In this document: one piece after another, positions 1-5,654 of the stretch
Position numbering within the stretch: the first letter of the stretch is position 1
Layout: every line of letters begins with the position of its first letter
Notes under the pieces: model-generated
The model's database searches: none
Seen by the model: only the letters and a program-made list of their open reading frames with translations
Told to the model about the DNA's origin: nothing
Made by a program: the position numbers and the translations under genes
Assembly (NCBI GenBank): GCA_035630195.1
Contig: DASQLD010000515.1
Location: forward strand, 1-6,408
Direction: 5' to 3'
From: DASQDN01 sp035630195
GTDB lineage: Bacteria > Acidobacteriota > Terriglobia > Bryobacterales > Bryobacteraceae
DNA: 6,408 nt

Positions 1-284
1 CCCTCGCGAACACGATCACCTAGATCTACCTTGATCGTTCGCACATATCCTGCTACTTTGGCCATGACATCGACTTCCTGAAATGGCTGAAACTCCGCTG
101 TGAGCAGGGTCTTACTGGCGATGGCGGATCTGGCCACCCGACCAGCCGGGACCACTACCGCCGGCGATTCGAGGGGCTCCACGGACGGCACTTTTGCACT
201 CGAAGTGTTGGAACAGGATGTCTGACTGCCGGCAAACACAAAGACCGCGACGATTGCGATCGACGATCGTAATGGAAGTCTCAA
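1..284 (-). CDS. RND efflux periplasmic adaptor (HlyD/MFP family), N-terminal part, runs off left edge
   Basis: This is the first 94 codons of a membrane fusion protein, which bridges an inner-membrane RND pump and the outer-membrane channel. I read it by reverse-complementing the left edge. The start is TTG at 284-282, overlapping the TGA stop of the outer-membrane factor as TTGA, with an AGGAG ribosome binding site seven bases upstream (297-293). Residues 7-19 are hydrophobic and are followed by TSC at 22-24. This is a signal peptide, possibly a lipoprotein one, but Gln at -3 makes the lipobox weak. After a Pro/Ser/Val-rich linker, residues 68-95 (QEVDVMAKVAGYV, then DLGDRVREG) are the typical first beta strands and first half of the biotinyl-lipoyl-like domain of RND adaptors. 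The gene order (outer-membrane factor, then adaptor) matches czcCBA-like operons, so the pump gene should lie beyond the edge. The substrate cannot be decided. The protein is complete at the N-terminus and truncated only by the window. Confidence 0.88.
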   Translation of the reverse strand, partial: MRLPLRSSIAIVAVFVFAGSQTSCSNTSSAKVPSVEPLESPAVVVPAGRVARSAIASKTLLTAEFQPFQEVDVMAKVAGYVRTIKVDLGDRVRE

Positions 285-1648
285 CGGAGTGCTCCTATGG
301 CGTAGTTCAGGTTTGCAACCCGCGTCAGATAGTCGTACTTCGCGTTTGCGGCTGCGATCTGTGCGGATGTCTGGGAAAACTGCGCTTGAGTGAGTTCCAG
401 AATTCCACTCAAGCCGATTTCATAGCGTGTGTTCGCGAGCCTCAGGGTTGTTGTAGCCTGATCGACCAGCTTTGCGGTTACATCGATTCTTCGCCACGCC
501 GTATCTGCTTCCAGCCACGCGAGCCGGACGTTTGCGGCCACTTGAAGGCTCACCGCCTCCGAATCCTTCCCGGCGCCCCGCGCGCGAAGTTCCGCCTCGG
601 CTCGCCGTGCGGCATTCAGCCCACCATTCAGAAAAGGAACCGAGATATTCAATCCGACCGCGCTGTACTGGCTCGTAAAATCTTTTTGATGAATAGGAAC
701 GACACCAACCACGCCCACGAGACTAACCGCGGGGTATTGCAACCTCTTTTCGGCGTCCGCGAAACGTAGAGCGGCGGATTCGGTCAATCGCGCTACCGAT
801 AGATCGGGACGGTTCTTCAAGGCCTCGTCGACGAGCGTCTGCGCGTCGTCGGCAACGCGTCCTGGCAATATGACATCCGCGACCTCGAACGGCTCGTCTT
901 TCGTCTCGCCGATCGCCGCCGCTAGAGTCGCCCGGCTTGCTTTTGCTGCGTTTTCGGCCTGATACAAAGCAAGCTGCGATTCCGACAGCGATACTTCCGC
1001 AAAGCTGACATCCAGCGTCGACTTGAGGTTACTTTCAGCGAGAGCTCGGACCTGCCGGAGAGTCACCTCGAGCATGCCGACCCTTGCCTGCGCCACCTTG
1101 AGCACTGCATCGGCAGCCAGCACGGAGTAGTAAGCCTGCTCCACCTGCAACAACACTTGGGCCTTGGTGGTCGCGACATTGCGTTCCTGCACGGCTGCGC
1201 GTAAACGAGCTGAATCCGCCAGGCTAGAAGTTCTGCCGAAGTCGGTTATCAGTTGGCTTACACCGATCCCTGTTGCGGCGCGGCTGGCCAGACCCGAGGT
1301 TTGGAGCTGACCCGCGGCGATAGCCGTGTCTCGTTCTGCCCCGGCTGTCGTAACATTTGCCGCAACGAACGGTTGGAAAGCCGACCGGACCTGTGTGACT
1401 ACGCTGCTTGCTGCTTGTGCGTTGAACGCCGCCGATGCGATTCTCGGATGGTTCTTTAATGCAAGCTTTTCCGCCTCATCGAGGGTAAGGATGCGCGTTT
1501 GTTGAGCCGAAGCGTCCAGAACACTGCAGACCGCTGCAAACGCGATAGCCAGCTTTCTTACCCAGATAACCCACGGCGCCGGCGGAGAAATGAGAAAATA
1601 CGGCTGTAGCGTCGGTACCGGTCCCGGATGGAGCATGTCGTTGTGCAA
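281..1648 (-). CDS. TolC-family outer-membrane efflux factor
   Basis: This is the outer-membrane channel subunit of a tripartite efflux system. The 455-residue product has the expected TolC/CzcC-family length and two OEP repeats, roughly residues 54-250 and 265-453. Family hallmarks are LTLDEAEKLALKNHP at the start of the first repeat, VSQLITDFGRT near 130, and an NISVPFLNGG strand near 334-343. The C-terminus ends in the usual helix, with TLRLANTRYEIGLSGILEL near 401-419 and NLNYAIGAL at the end. Residues 31-48 form a signal peptide (RK, a hydrophobic core, then DASA before QQ). The start is uncertain. TTG at 1648 has a weak AGG nine bases upstream; ATG at 1636 is in frame. Either start leaves an unusual extension of about 26-30 residues before the signal peptide, and no usable start lies closer. 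Its stop overlaps the adaptor start by four bases, so the two are probably translationally coupled. It is transcribed divergently from the two-component genes. Confidence 0.95.
   Translation of the reverse strand: MHNDMLHPGPVPTLQPYFLISPPAPWVIWVRKLAIAFAAVCSVLDASAQQTRILTLDEAEKLALKNHPRIASAAFNAQAASSVVTQVRSAFQPFVAANVTTAGAERDTAIAAGQLQTSGLASRAATGIGVSQLITDFGRTSSLADSARLRAAVQERNVATTKAQVLLQVEQAYYSVLAADAVLKVAQARVGMLEVTLRQVRALAESNLKSTLDVSFAEVSLSESQLALYQAENAAKASRATLAAAIGETKDEPFEVADVILPGRVADDAQTLVDEALKNRPDLSVARLTESAALRFADAEKRLQYPAVSLVGVVGVVPIHQKDFTSQYSAVGLNISVPFLNGGLNAARRAEAELRARGAGKDSEAVSLQVAANVRLAWLEADTAWRRIDVTAKLVDQATTTLRLANTRYEIGLSGILELTQAQFSQTSAQIAAANAKYDYLTRVANLNYAIGALR
293..297 (-). promoter_or_regulatory. 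Ribosome binding site for the adaptor, inside the end of the outer-membrane factor gene
   Basis: Read on the minus strand this is AGGAG, seven bases before the TTG at 284. It decides the non-ATG start of the adaptor. It lies within the last codons of the upstream gene, consistent with coupled translation. Confidence 0.7.
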
Positions 1649-1701
1649 TGGGCTTTACCTATTTGTACGGCTCCAGCCTCTCCCGCGCCACTGAAGAATG
1701 T

Positions 1702-1741
1702 CTGAACATTTCCTGACATCACCGTCAGAAACTCTTAAGTT
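1702..1741 (+). promoter_or_regulatory. Candidate operator and promoter between the divergent efflux and two-component genes
   Basis: CTGAC at 1713-1717 and GTCAG at 1724-1728 form a perfect inverted repeat with a six-base spacer. Flanking TTT and AAA extend the symmetry with one mismatched insert (1709-1731). A related half, CTGAACAT, begins at 1702, exactly 11 bases before CTGACATC at 1713, the helical-turn spacing often used by OmpR-family regulators. For the plus strand, CTGACA (1713-1718), a 17-base spacer and TAAGTT (1736-1741) could serve as -35 and -10, so the repeat would cover the -35 of the regulator's own promoter. That suggests autoregulation plus control of the divergent efflux genes. 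The repeat is seen directly; the function and promoter boxes are inference. Confidence 0.4.
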
Positions 1742-1768
1742 GTCGCTGATGAACGAATCGCGGTATAC

Positions 1769-1774
1769 GAGGAA
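1769..1774 (+). promoter_or_regulatory. Ribosome binding site deciding the GTG start of the response regulator
   Basis: GAGGAA sits a short distance before GTG at 1779. The upstream in-frame ATGs at 1698 and 1749 lack a comparable site and would add residues absent from OmpR-family regulators. Confidence 0.6.
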
Positions 1775-1778
1775 TCTA

Positions 1779-2462
1779 GTGCATATCCTCGTTGTCGAAG
1801 ACGAACCGAAGTTGTCAAGCGCTCTTGAAGAAGGACTGCAGGAGCAGGGCTATACCGTGTCGGTAGCAAAGACAGCCGAGGAAGGGTTCTATCTCATCCA
1901 TTCCGAACGATTTGATCTGGCCTTGCTGGACGTCATGCTTCCGGGTAGAAGTGGGCTCGAGATTCTAGGCAGACTCAGACAAAACGGCATCGTCATACCG
2001 GTGCTGCTTCTGACGGCCCGCGATTCCGTTGAAGATCGTGTCAAAGGGCTCGATACGGGAGCGGACGATTATCTGGTTAAGCCGTTCGCCTTCTCTGAAC
2101 TGCTCGCCCGCATGCGCGCGCTGCTTCGGAGGGGGAGACCGGAGAAGCTTGAAAGAATGAGTCTTGGCAACCTCGTTCTAAATGTAAATGGCCGCACGGT
2201 ATCGCGAGGTGGCGTACCCGTAGAGCTCACGGCGCGTGAATATGAGTTGCTTGAGTACCTTCTACGGAACCAGGGCTCTGTCGTATCCCGGGAAATGCTC
2301 GCTCGCGATGTATGGAAGGAGACCGCACGAGCGACTCCGATCGATAACGTTATTGACGTTCACATAGCTCGGCTTCGACGCAAAATCGATGACGGCCATG
2401 ATCGAAAGCTGCTACAAACAGTTCGCGGCGTTGGCTTCACGCTGCGCGAGGAACCGCAGTGA
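1779..2462 (+). CDS. OmpR/PhoB-family two-component response regulator
   Basis: This is a DNA-binding response regulator of 227 residues, phosphorylated by the kinase encoded next to it. I chose GTG at 1779 because it directly follows GAGGAA and begins the receiver fold at once (VHILVVEDEP), giving the usual family length; longer ATG starts exist at 1698 and 1749. Receiver domain, residues 2-115: acidic pair E7/D8, phospho-acceptor D51 in LLDVMLPGRSG, T79 in LLLTARD, and K101 in DDYLVKPF. The winged-helix effector domain, about residues 130-225, contains LTAREYELLEYLLRN, a VDVHIARLRRKID-like recognition helix (here IDVHIARLRRKID) and the wing TVRGVGFTL. All key residues are present. The effector wording resembles CusR/CopR/CzcR-type regulators of metal efflux, but that is resemblance only. 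It overlaps the kinase start by four bases and lies divergent to the efflux genes, its most likely targets. Confidence 0.95.
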   Translation: MHILVVEDEPKLSSALEEGLQEQGYTVSVAKTAEEGFYLIHSERFDLALLDVMLPGRSGLEILGRLRQNGIVIPVLLLTARDSVEDRVKGLDTGADDYLVKPFAFSELLARMRALLRRGRPEKLERMSLGNLVLNVNGRTVSRGGVPVELTAREYELLEYLLRNQGSVVSREMLARDVWKETARATPIDNVIDVHIARLRRKIDDGHDRKLLQTVRGVGFTLREEPQ

Positions 2463-3943
2463 CGGCAATCCGGCTCGGGCATATTCGGACGCGTCTGGCT
2501 CTGTGGTTTGTATCGGCTTTGGCTGTCGTTCTGCTGTTGTATTCCGCGGCGGCATCATTCTTCCTTCTTCGAGATCTCCGTCGACAGCTCGTTCGTCACG
2601 CAATCCAGGATCTGGAAACTGTAGAGGGCTTGCTGCGGTTTCAGAATGGACGCTTGATCCTTCACGACGACTACCACAACAATCCCGAATCGAAGCAAGT
2701 GCTGGAGCGGCTTCTTGAAGTCCGTTCTATCGATGGCAAGGTTCTGTTCAGAAATGAATTGTTGGGCGGGCGGTCTCTTGGTGAGACCGTGCGTCCGGGT
2801 GAGGGAGAAGGTGGATATTCACCAAGAGACTACACGCTCTCCGACGGGACGCGCCTGCAACTTGTAAGCCGCCGGCATTTCATCGAGGGTCGACCCACAA
2901 TCATCCGTGTCGCTTTCAGTGAGGATCCGTTGTGGAGTCAATTCCGATCGAATCTTTGGAATCTCTTGCTACCGCTTCCCCTGATACTTGCAATTGCCGG
3001 CGTCGGCGGATACTTGCTAGCTTCGCGGTTTTTGAAGCCCATTCAGCAAATTGCCCGGCAGGCCGAGGCCATCACGAGTGACCGCTTGCATGAGAGGCTT
3101 CCGGTGAACGTCGCCGATGGGGAACTGGCGGACTTATCTCGCGTTTTCAATTCCGTTCTCATCCGGTTGGAACAATCTTTCGAGCAGCTCAAGCGATTTA
3201 CTTCCGACGCCTCACACGAGTTGAGGACTCCTTTGGCGGCAATACGCAGTGTGGGGGAAGTTGGCCTCCAAAAGGAGGCAACTGTCGCCGGCTACCGGGA
3301 CGTCATCGGCAGCATGCTCGAGGAAGCGAACAAGCTCACGCGACTCGTCGATAGCCTGCTGACGATAGCACGAGCCGATGCCGGTCAGATCCAGCTCGAA
3401 CGCGCGGTGGTTTCCGCGACGGAGATTGCCAGGGGATGCGCGGCTTTGTTCGAAGCGCTCCTTGAGGAGAATGGCCAGTTGCTACGTGTCAGCGTAGCCG
3501 GCGATCCTCTGGTGCATGGCGACCGTTTATTGCTGCGGCAGGCATTAATGAACATCGTGGACAACGCGATTAAACATACACCCCGCGGCGGCACGATCTC
3601 GATCAGGGTGGGAGAAGAAAACGGCCATGTCTTCTTAGAAGTCCAGGATACCGGGCCGGGAATTCCTCATCACCAACTGCCGCGATTATTTGATCGCTTC
3701 TACCGCGTCGAGGAAGGCAGGTCCCGCGATTCCGGCGGAGCAGGTCTGGGGTTGTCCATTGCTCAATGGAATGTCCAGGTTCATGGTGGTCGCCTTACCG
3801 TTCAAAGTGAACCCGGCCGCGGTTCCATTTTCACGATCGTGCTTCCTCGAATCGATCTGCCGGCTCAAAGCGTGGATCTGCCGGTCCCGGCGAAGGGGCT
3901 TCGATCCGAAGTAGCGTTCGGATATATTGACGGGTTGCGATAG
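2459..3943 (+). CDS. Sensor histidine kinase of the efflux-linked two-component pair
   Basis: This is a membrane-bound sensor kinase of 494 residues that autophosphorylates and passes phosphate to the regulator encoded upstream. It starts at GTG 2459-2461, overlapping the regulator stop as GTGA, with GAGGA six bases upstream. Layout: TM1 about 12-36, periplasmic sensor about 37-166, TM2 about 167-190, HAMP about 191-243, HisKA with phospho-acceptor H253 in SDASHELRTPLA, then the HATPase domain. The HATPase domain has the N box NIVDNAIKHTP (365-375), G1 DTGPGIP (397-403), the F box RLFDRFYRV and G2 GAGLGLSI (427-434). All catalytic motifs are intact. The sensor region has no cysteine and only four histidines (47, 69, 73, 140), so metal sensing is neither shown nor excluded. 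A tail of about 30 residues follows the usual kinase end near 463. Overall it resembles CusS-like kinases; the ligand is unknown. Confidence 0.95.
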   Translation: MTAIRLGHIRTRLALWFVSALAVVLLLYSAAASFFLLRDLRRQLVRHAIQDLETVEGLLRFQNGRLILHDDYHNNPESKQVLERLLEVRSIDGKVLFRNELLGGRSLGETVRPGEGEGGYSPRDYTLSDGTRLQLVSRRHFIEGRPTIIRVAFSEDPLWSQFRSNLWNLLLPLPLILAIAGVGGYLLASRFLKPIQQIARQAEAITSDRLHERLPVNVADGELADLSRVFNSVLIRLEQSFEQLKRFTSDASHELRTPLAAIRSVGEVGLQKEATVAGYRDVIGSMLEEANKLTRLVDSLLTIARADAGQIQLERAVVSATEIARGCAALFEALLEENGQLLRVSVAGDPLVHGDRLLLRQALMNIVDNAIKHTPRGGTISIRVGEENGHVFLEVQDTGPGIPHHQLPRLFDRFYRVEEGRSRDSGGAGLGLSIAQWNVQVHGGRLTVQSEPGRGSIFTIVLPRIDLPAQSVDLPVPAKGLRSEVAFGYIDGLR

Positions 3944-4046
3944 GCTAGGATCTTCAACTTCTAACGAGGCGCCGCGTCAGACCGACAAGGCATGTGGATA
4001 ACGGCTCCGTTGGCCGGTTCGTGACGAGATCTGATATACAGCCTCA
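3944..4046. other. Intergenic gap between kinase and decayed gene
   Basis: I find no gene and no convincing terminator here. The only symmetry is a loose CGGC/GGCCG pairing near 3998-4016 with no T-run after it. Confidence 0.5.
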
Positions 4047-4789
4047 ATGGCATCGATCAACAGTCTAAGCGCCCTCGCAGGGCAAAACCGAACGAACGGA
4101 GCCGCCATGAATTAGCACAGAGTGTGGCCGATGTGTTGAAAGATCACGTGACGTGAGTATATCTGAAGGTGTACGTGCCGCAACTGCAGTGCGAAAGCGG
4201 TGGGGCTGGGTTCTTTCGGTCACATCGAAATCAACCGTGGGCGTCGTCGGGACTGATGAGTGCCCTGAGCCGGCAATTCGTGGCGGCGCTGGATGGCGGA
4301 CCGGCTGAAGAACGTCAAAATCGTCGGCCATGGTGAACCCACTACTATCTGTATGCGGTTGACCGGGACTTTGCGCCGTTCTTTCTGAAGTTCTGTTCGT
4401 ATTTTCCCTACAACGGAAAGCTGTATCTGAACCGGCCCGAGTATGCCCAACAGCAGTTGAAGCGGAAGGGCATGGGCTATGAAGCGCTGGATAATGGCCT
4501 TCTGAGTTGCGCTGACGCCAAACGCCTGCACCCCATCTGCGACGGCTTTCGGCGGAGAAGATCGCTACGTTTCTGCGAGAGTGGCTCCGCCGGCTGCCGC
4601 ATCGTTACCGTGTGACATCGCTCGGACTCCGGGGCACTCTGTTTCTTCACGCAGTTACTGCAGAATCCTGCGCCCCACTTGGCCTTCGCACTGCCTGGTC
4701 ACCTGGCCATCACGCCATTGAAGCGCTGCTTCGACAACCATCGAAAGGAGCTCCGGATTTGGACAGAGAAAGCAAAACTCGCTGCCTGA
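4047..4789 (+). pseudogene. Decayed remnant of a multi-copy uncharacterised protein family (contains CSYFPYNGKLYLN)
   Basis: Pieces of one protein are spread over three frames. In order: a short piece from ATG 4047 ending at TAG 4113; ELAQSVADVLKDHVT, then a TGA at 4154; VYLKVYVPQLQCESGGAGFF onward from 4157; and MVN at 4330, which an extra C in the CCC run at 4338-4340 separates from HYYLYAVDRDFAPFFLKF. The core CSYFPYNGKLYLN and ALDNGLLSCAD follows, up to ICDGF. A missing T at 4547-4550 shifts to SAEKIATFLREWLRRLPH. HRYRVTSLGLRG follows at once, then an extra T near 4641-4643 shifts to FTQLLQNPAPHLAFALPGHL, ending at TGA 4787. From memory this matches a family of roughly 450-500 residues found in many copies in Acidobacteriota and Actinobacteria, function unknown to me and possibly element-borne. 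Only about half the length remains, so internal deletions are also implied. The decay is seen directly; the family match needs a search. Confidence 0.75.
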
Positions 4790-4968
4790 ACTTGACTCAT
4801 TCAGATCAAGTGCCGTGGATCAAGCCTGAGCTAAGGCGAGACTCGTTTTGAATTACCGGCATCGCGCAGTCAATGGTTGCCCGTGTCGTAAGAGCAACAC
4901 TCTTTGAAGTCGATCGTCGAAAGAAATGAATCATTGTCCGGTGCGAAGCGTCTCAAAATCCAATTGTT

Positions 4969-5193
4969 ATGGCCGCCTCAATCCCGTTCGTCCTGGCCCT
5001 CATGGGGGCATTCACCGTGCGCGCGGGAGCGGAACGGAGCACTTCGACTCCAAAGGCAATGTCGCTTCAGGACCGCCCGGATCTGCTTGACGGGCCAGGT
5101 GGTAGTCCTAAGGGGACGTTGCAGCAACATAGCATCGATCTGGAGGCCGCACATGAACGGGTTCATTCCGCGACTCATCGCCGGCGAAGGTGA
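4969..5193 (+). pseudogene. Possible remnant of a secreted-protein gene (signal peptide only)
   Basis: The 74-codon frame opens with AASIPFVLALMGAFTVRAGA, a hydrophobic stretch ending in an Ala-x-Ala-like cleavage site that reads as a signal peptide. The rest is low in hydrophobics and ends in four arginines, unlike a mature domain. A single-base shift near 5036 would continue into EHFDSKGN in the next frame, a wording I recall just after the signal peptide in alkyl-sulfatase-like proteins, but the similarity stops there. No ribosome binding site precedes the ATG. I treat it as a possible gene fragment; it may equally be chance. Confidence 0.2.
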
Positions 5194-5422
5194 CCACAGT
5201 CAGGAGTTCGCAGACAAACTGCTGTCGGAGTCGAACCACCTTTCGGTTGACACCTTCGGAGACAAGTTCCAAAGGGAAACCGTGGATCGCCGAGGCGGCG
5301 AAGTTTTATCACTGAATAGAGCCTTGTTCAGTCCTCGAAACGAGGGCTCCACGGGGGCGCGGGCTCGCGTCGTCACCGGTTCCGGGATTGCGTTTTGCCG
5401 GCATTCAGGCAATCGAACGTGA
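5153..5422 (+). CDS. Short hypothetical ORF behind a strong ribosome binding site
   Basis: This is an 89-codon frame starting ATG at 5153, with GGAGG at 5142-5146 and a six-base spacer. The first half (MNGFIPRLIAGEGDHSQEF, then DKLLSESNHLSV) is plausible soluble protein with GC-rich third positions. The second half is arginine- and glycine-rich and less convincing. I recognise no domain, signal peptide or membrane segment. The frame extends upstream without a stop to 4904, but the good ribosome binding site favours 5153. It could be a small gene, a fragment, or chance. Confidence 0.25.
   Translation: MNGFIPRLIAGEGDHSQEFADKLLSESNHLSVDTFGDKFQRETVDRRGGEVLSLNRALFSPRNEGSTGARARVVTGSGIAFCRHSGNRT
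5311..5345. other. Two adjacent inverted repeats (possible structured element)
   Basis: ACTGAA (5311-5316) pairs with TTCAGT (5327-5332) across ten bases. CCTCG (5333-5337) directly follows and pairs with CGAGG (5341-5345) across AAA. GAGC at 5319-5322 can alternatively pair with GCTC at 5346-5349. No T-run follows, so this is not a standard terminator. The symmetry is real, but the stems are short. Confidence 0.3.
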
Positions 5423-5448
5423 TCGACATCGGATCAGCCACAGATACC

Positions 5449-5453
5449 AGGAG
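5449..5453 (+). promoter_or_regulatory. Strong ribosome binding site without a convincing gene
   Basis: AGGAG followed by a run of G stands eight bases before ATG 5462. The 122-codon frame it opens runs out of phase over the start of the permease and ends at 5830, and its product resembles nothing I know. It may be a leader ORF or coincidence. Confidence 0.25.
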
Positions 5454-5654
5454 AGGGGGGGATGAACGGCTTCTGGAATCTTGGACTGCCGAACCTTCGA
5501 GCGGACTCGTACTTGGGGCGAACTCCTCACTACCAATGCATGAGCGACCAGGGAGCCGGCTTCCGTCTGACCGTCTGCCTGCGCGGGTCGAAGTCTGCCA
5601 ATGCATTTGGCCAAGAGAATCAACCAGGGACAAAAGGCAATAGAAGATACGGTA

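Larger units (their letters stand above)
4790..5654. other. Gene-poor stretch between the pseudogene and the permease
   Basis: No frame on either strand gives a recognisable full-length protein here. Several overlapping open frames exist on both strands, as expected by chance in GC-rich DNA. The parts worth noting are listed separately: a signal-peptide-like frame at 4969, a short frame behind GGAGG at 5153, two adjacent hairpins at 5311-5345, and an AGGAG at 5449. Together with the pseudogene upstream it looks like a degraded accessory segment. No tRNA, terminal inverted repeats or phage attachment site was seen. Confidence 0.5.

Noticed and set aside
194..769. Plus-strand 191-codon frame opposite the adaptor and outer-membrane factor
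   Set aside because: It is antisense to two confidently identified genes and has no recognisable content.
1698..1778. ATG starts at 1698 and 1749 for the response regulator
   Set aside because: They would put the operator repeat inside coding sequence and add residues not seen in OmpR-family proteins. GTG 1779 has the better ribosome binding site.
3995..4016. Terminator for the kinase gene
   Set aside because: The GC-rich pairing is imperfect and no U-tract follows.
4071..4083. Perfect GCCCT-CGC-AGGGC palindrome as a terminator
   Set aside because: The stem is five pairs with no T-run, and it lies within the start of the pseudogene's coding text, so chance is likely.
4047..4789. Intact insertion sequence
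   Set aside because: I found no terminal inverted repeats or flanking target duplication around the remnant, and no recognised transposase catalytic motif.
5566..5582. Tandem CCGTCTGA/CCGTCTGC and a twice-occurring CCAATGCAT upstream of the permease
   Set aside because: The repeats are too short and isolated to separate from chance.
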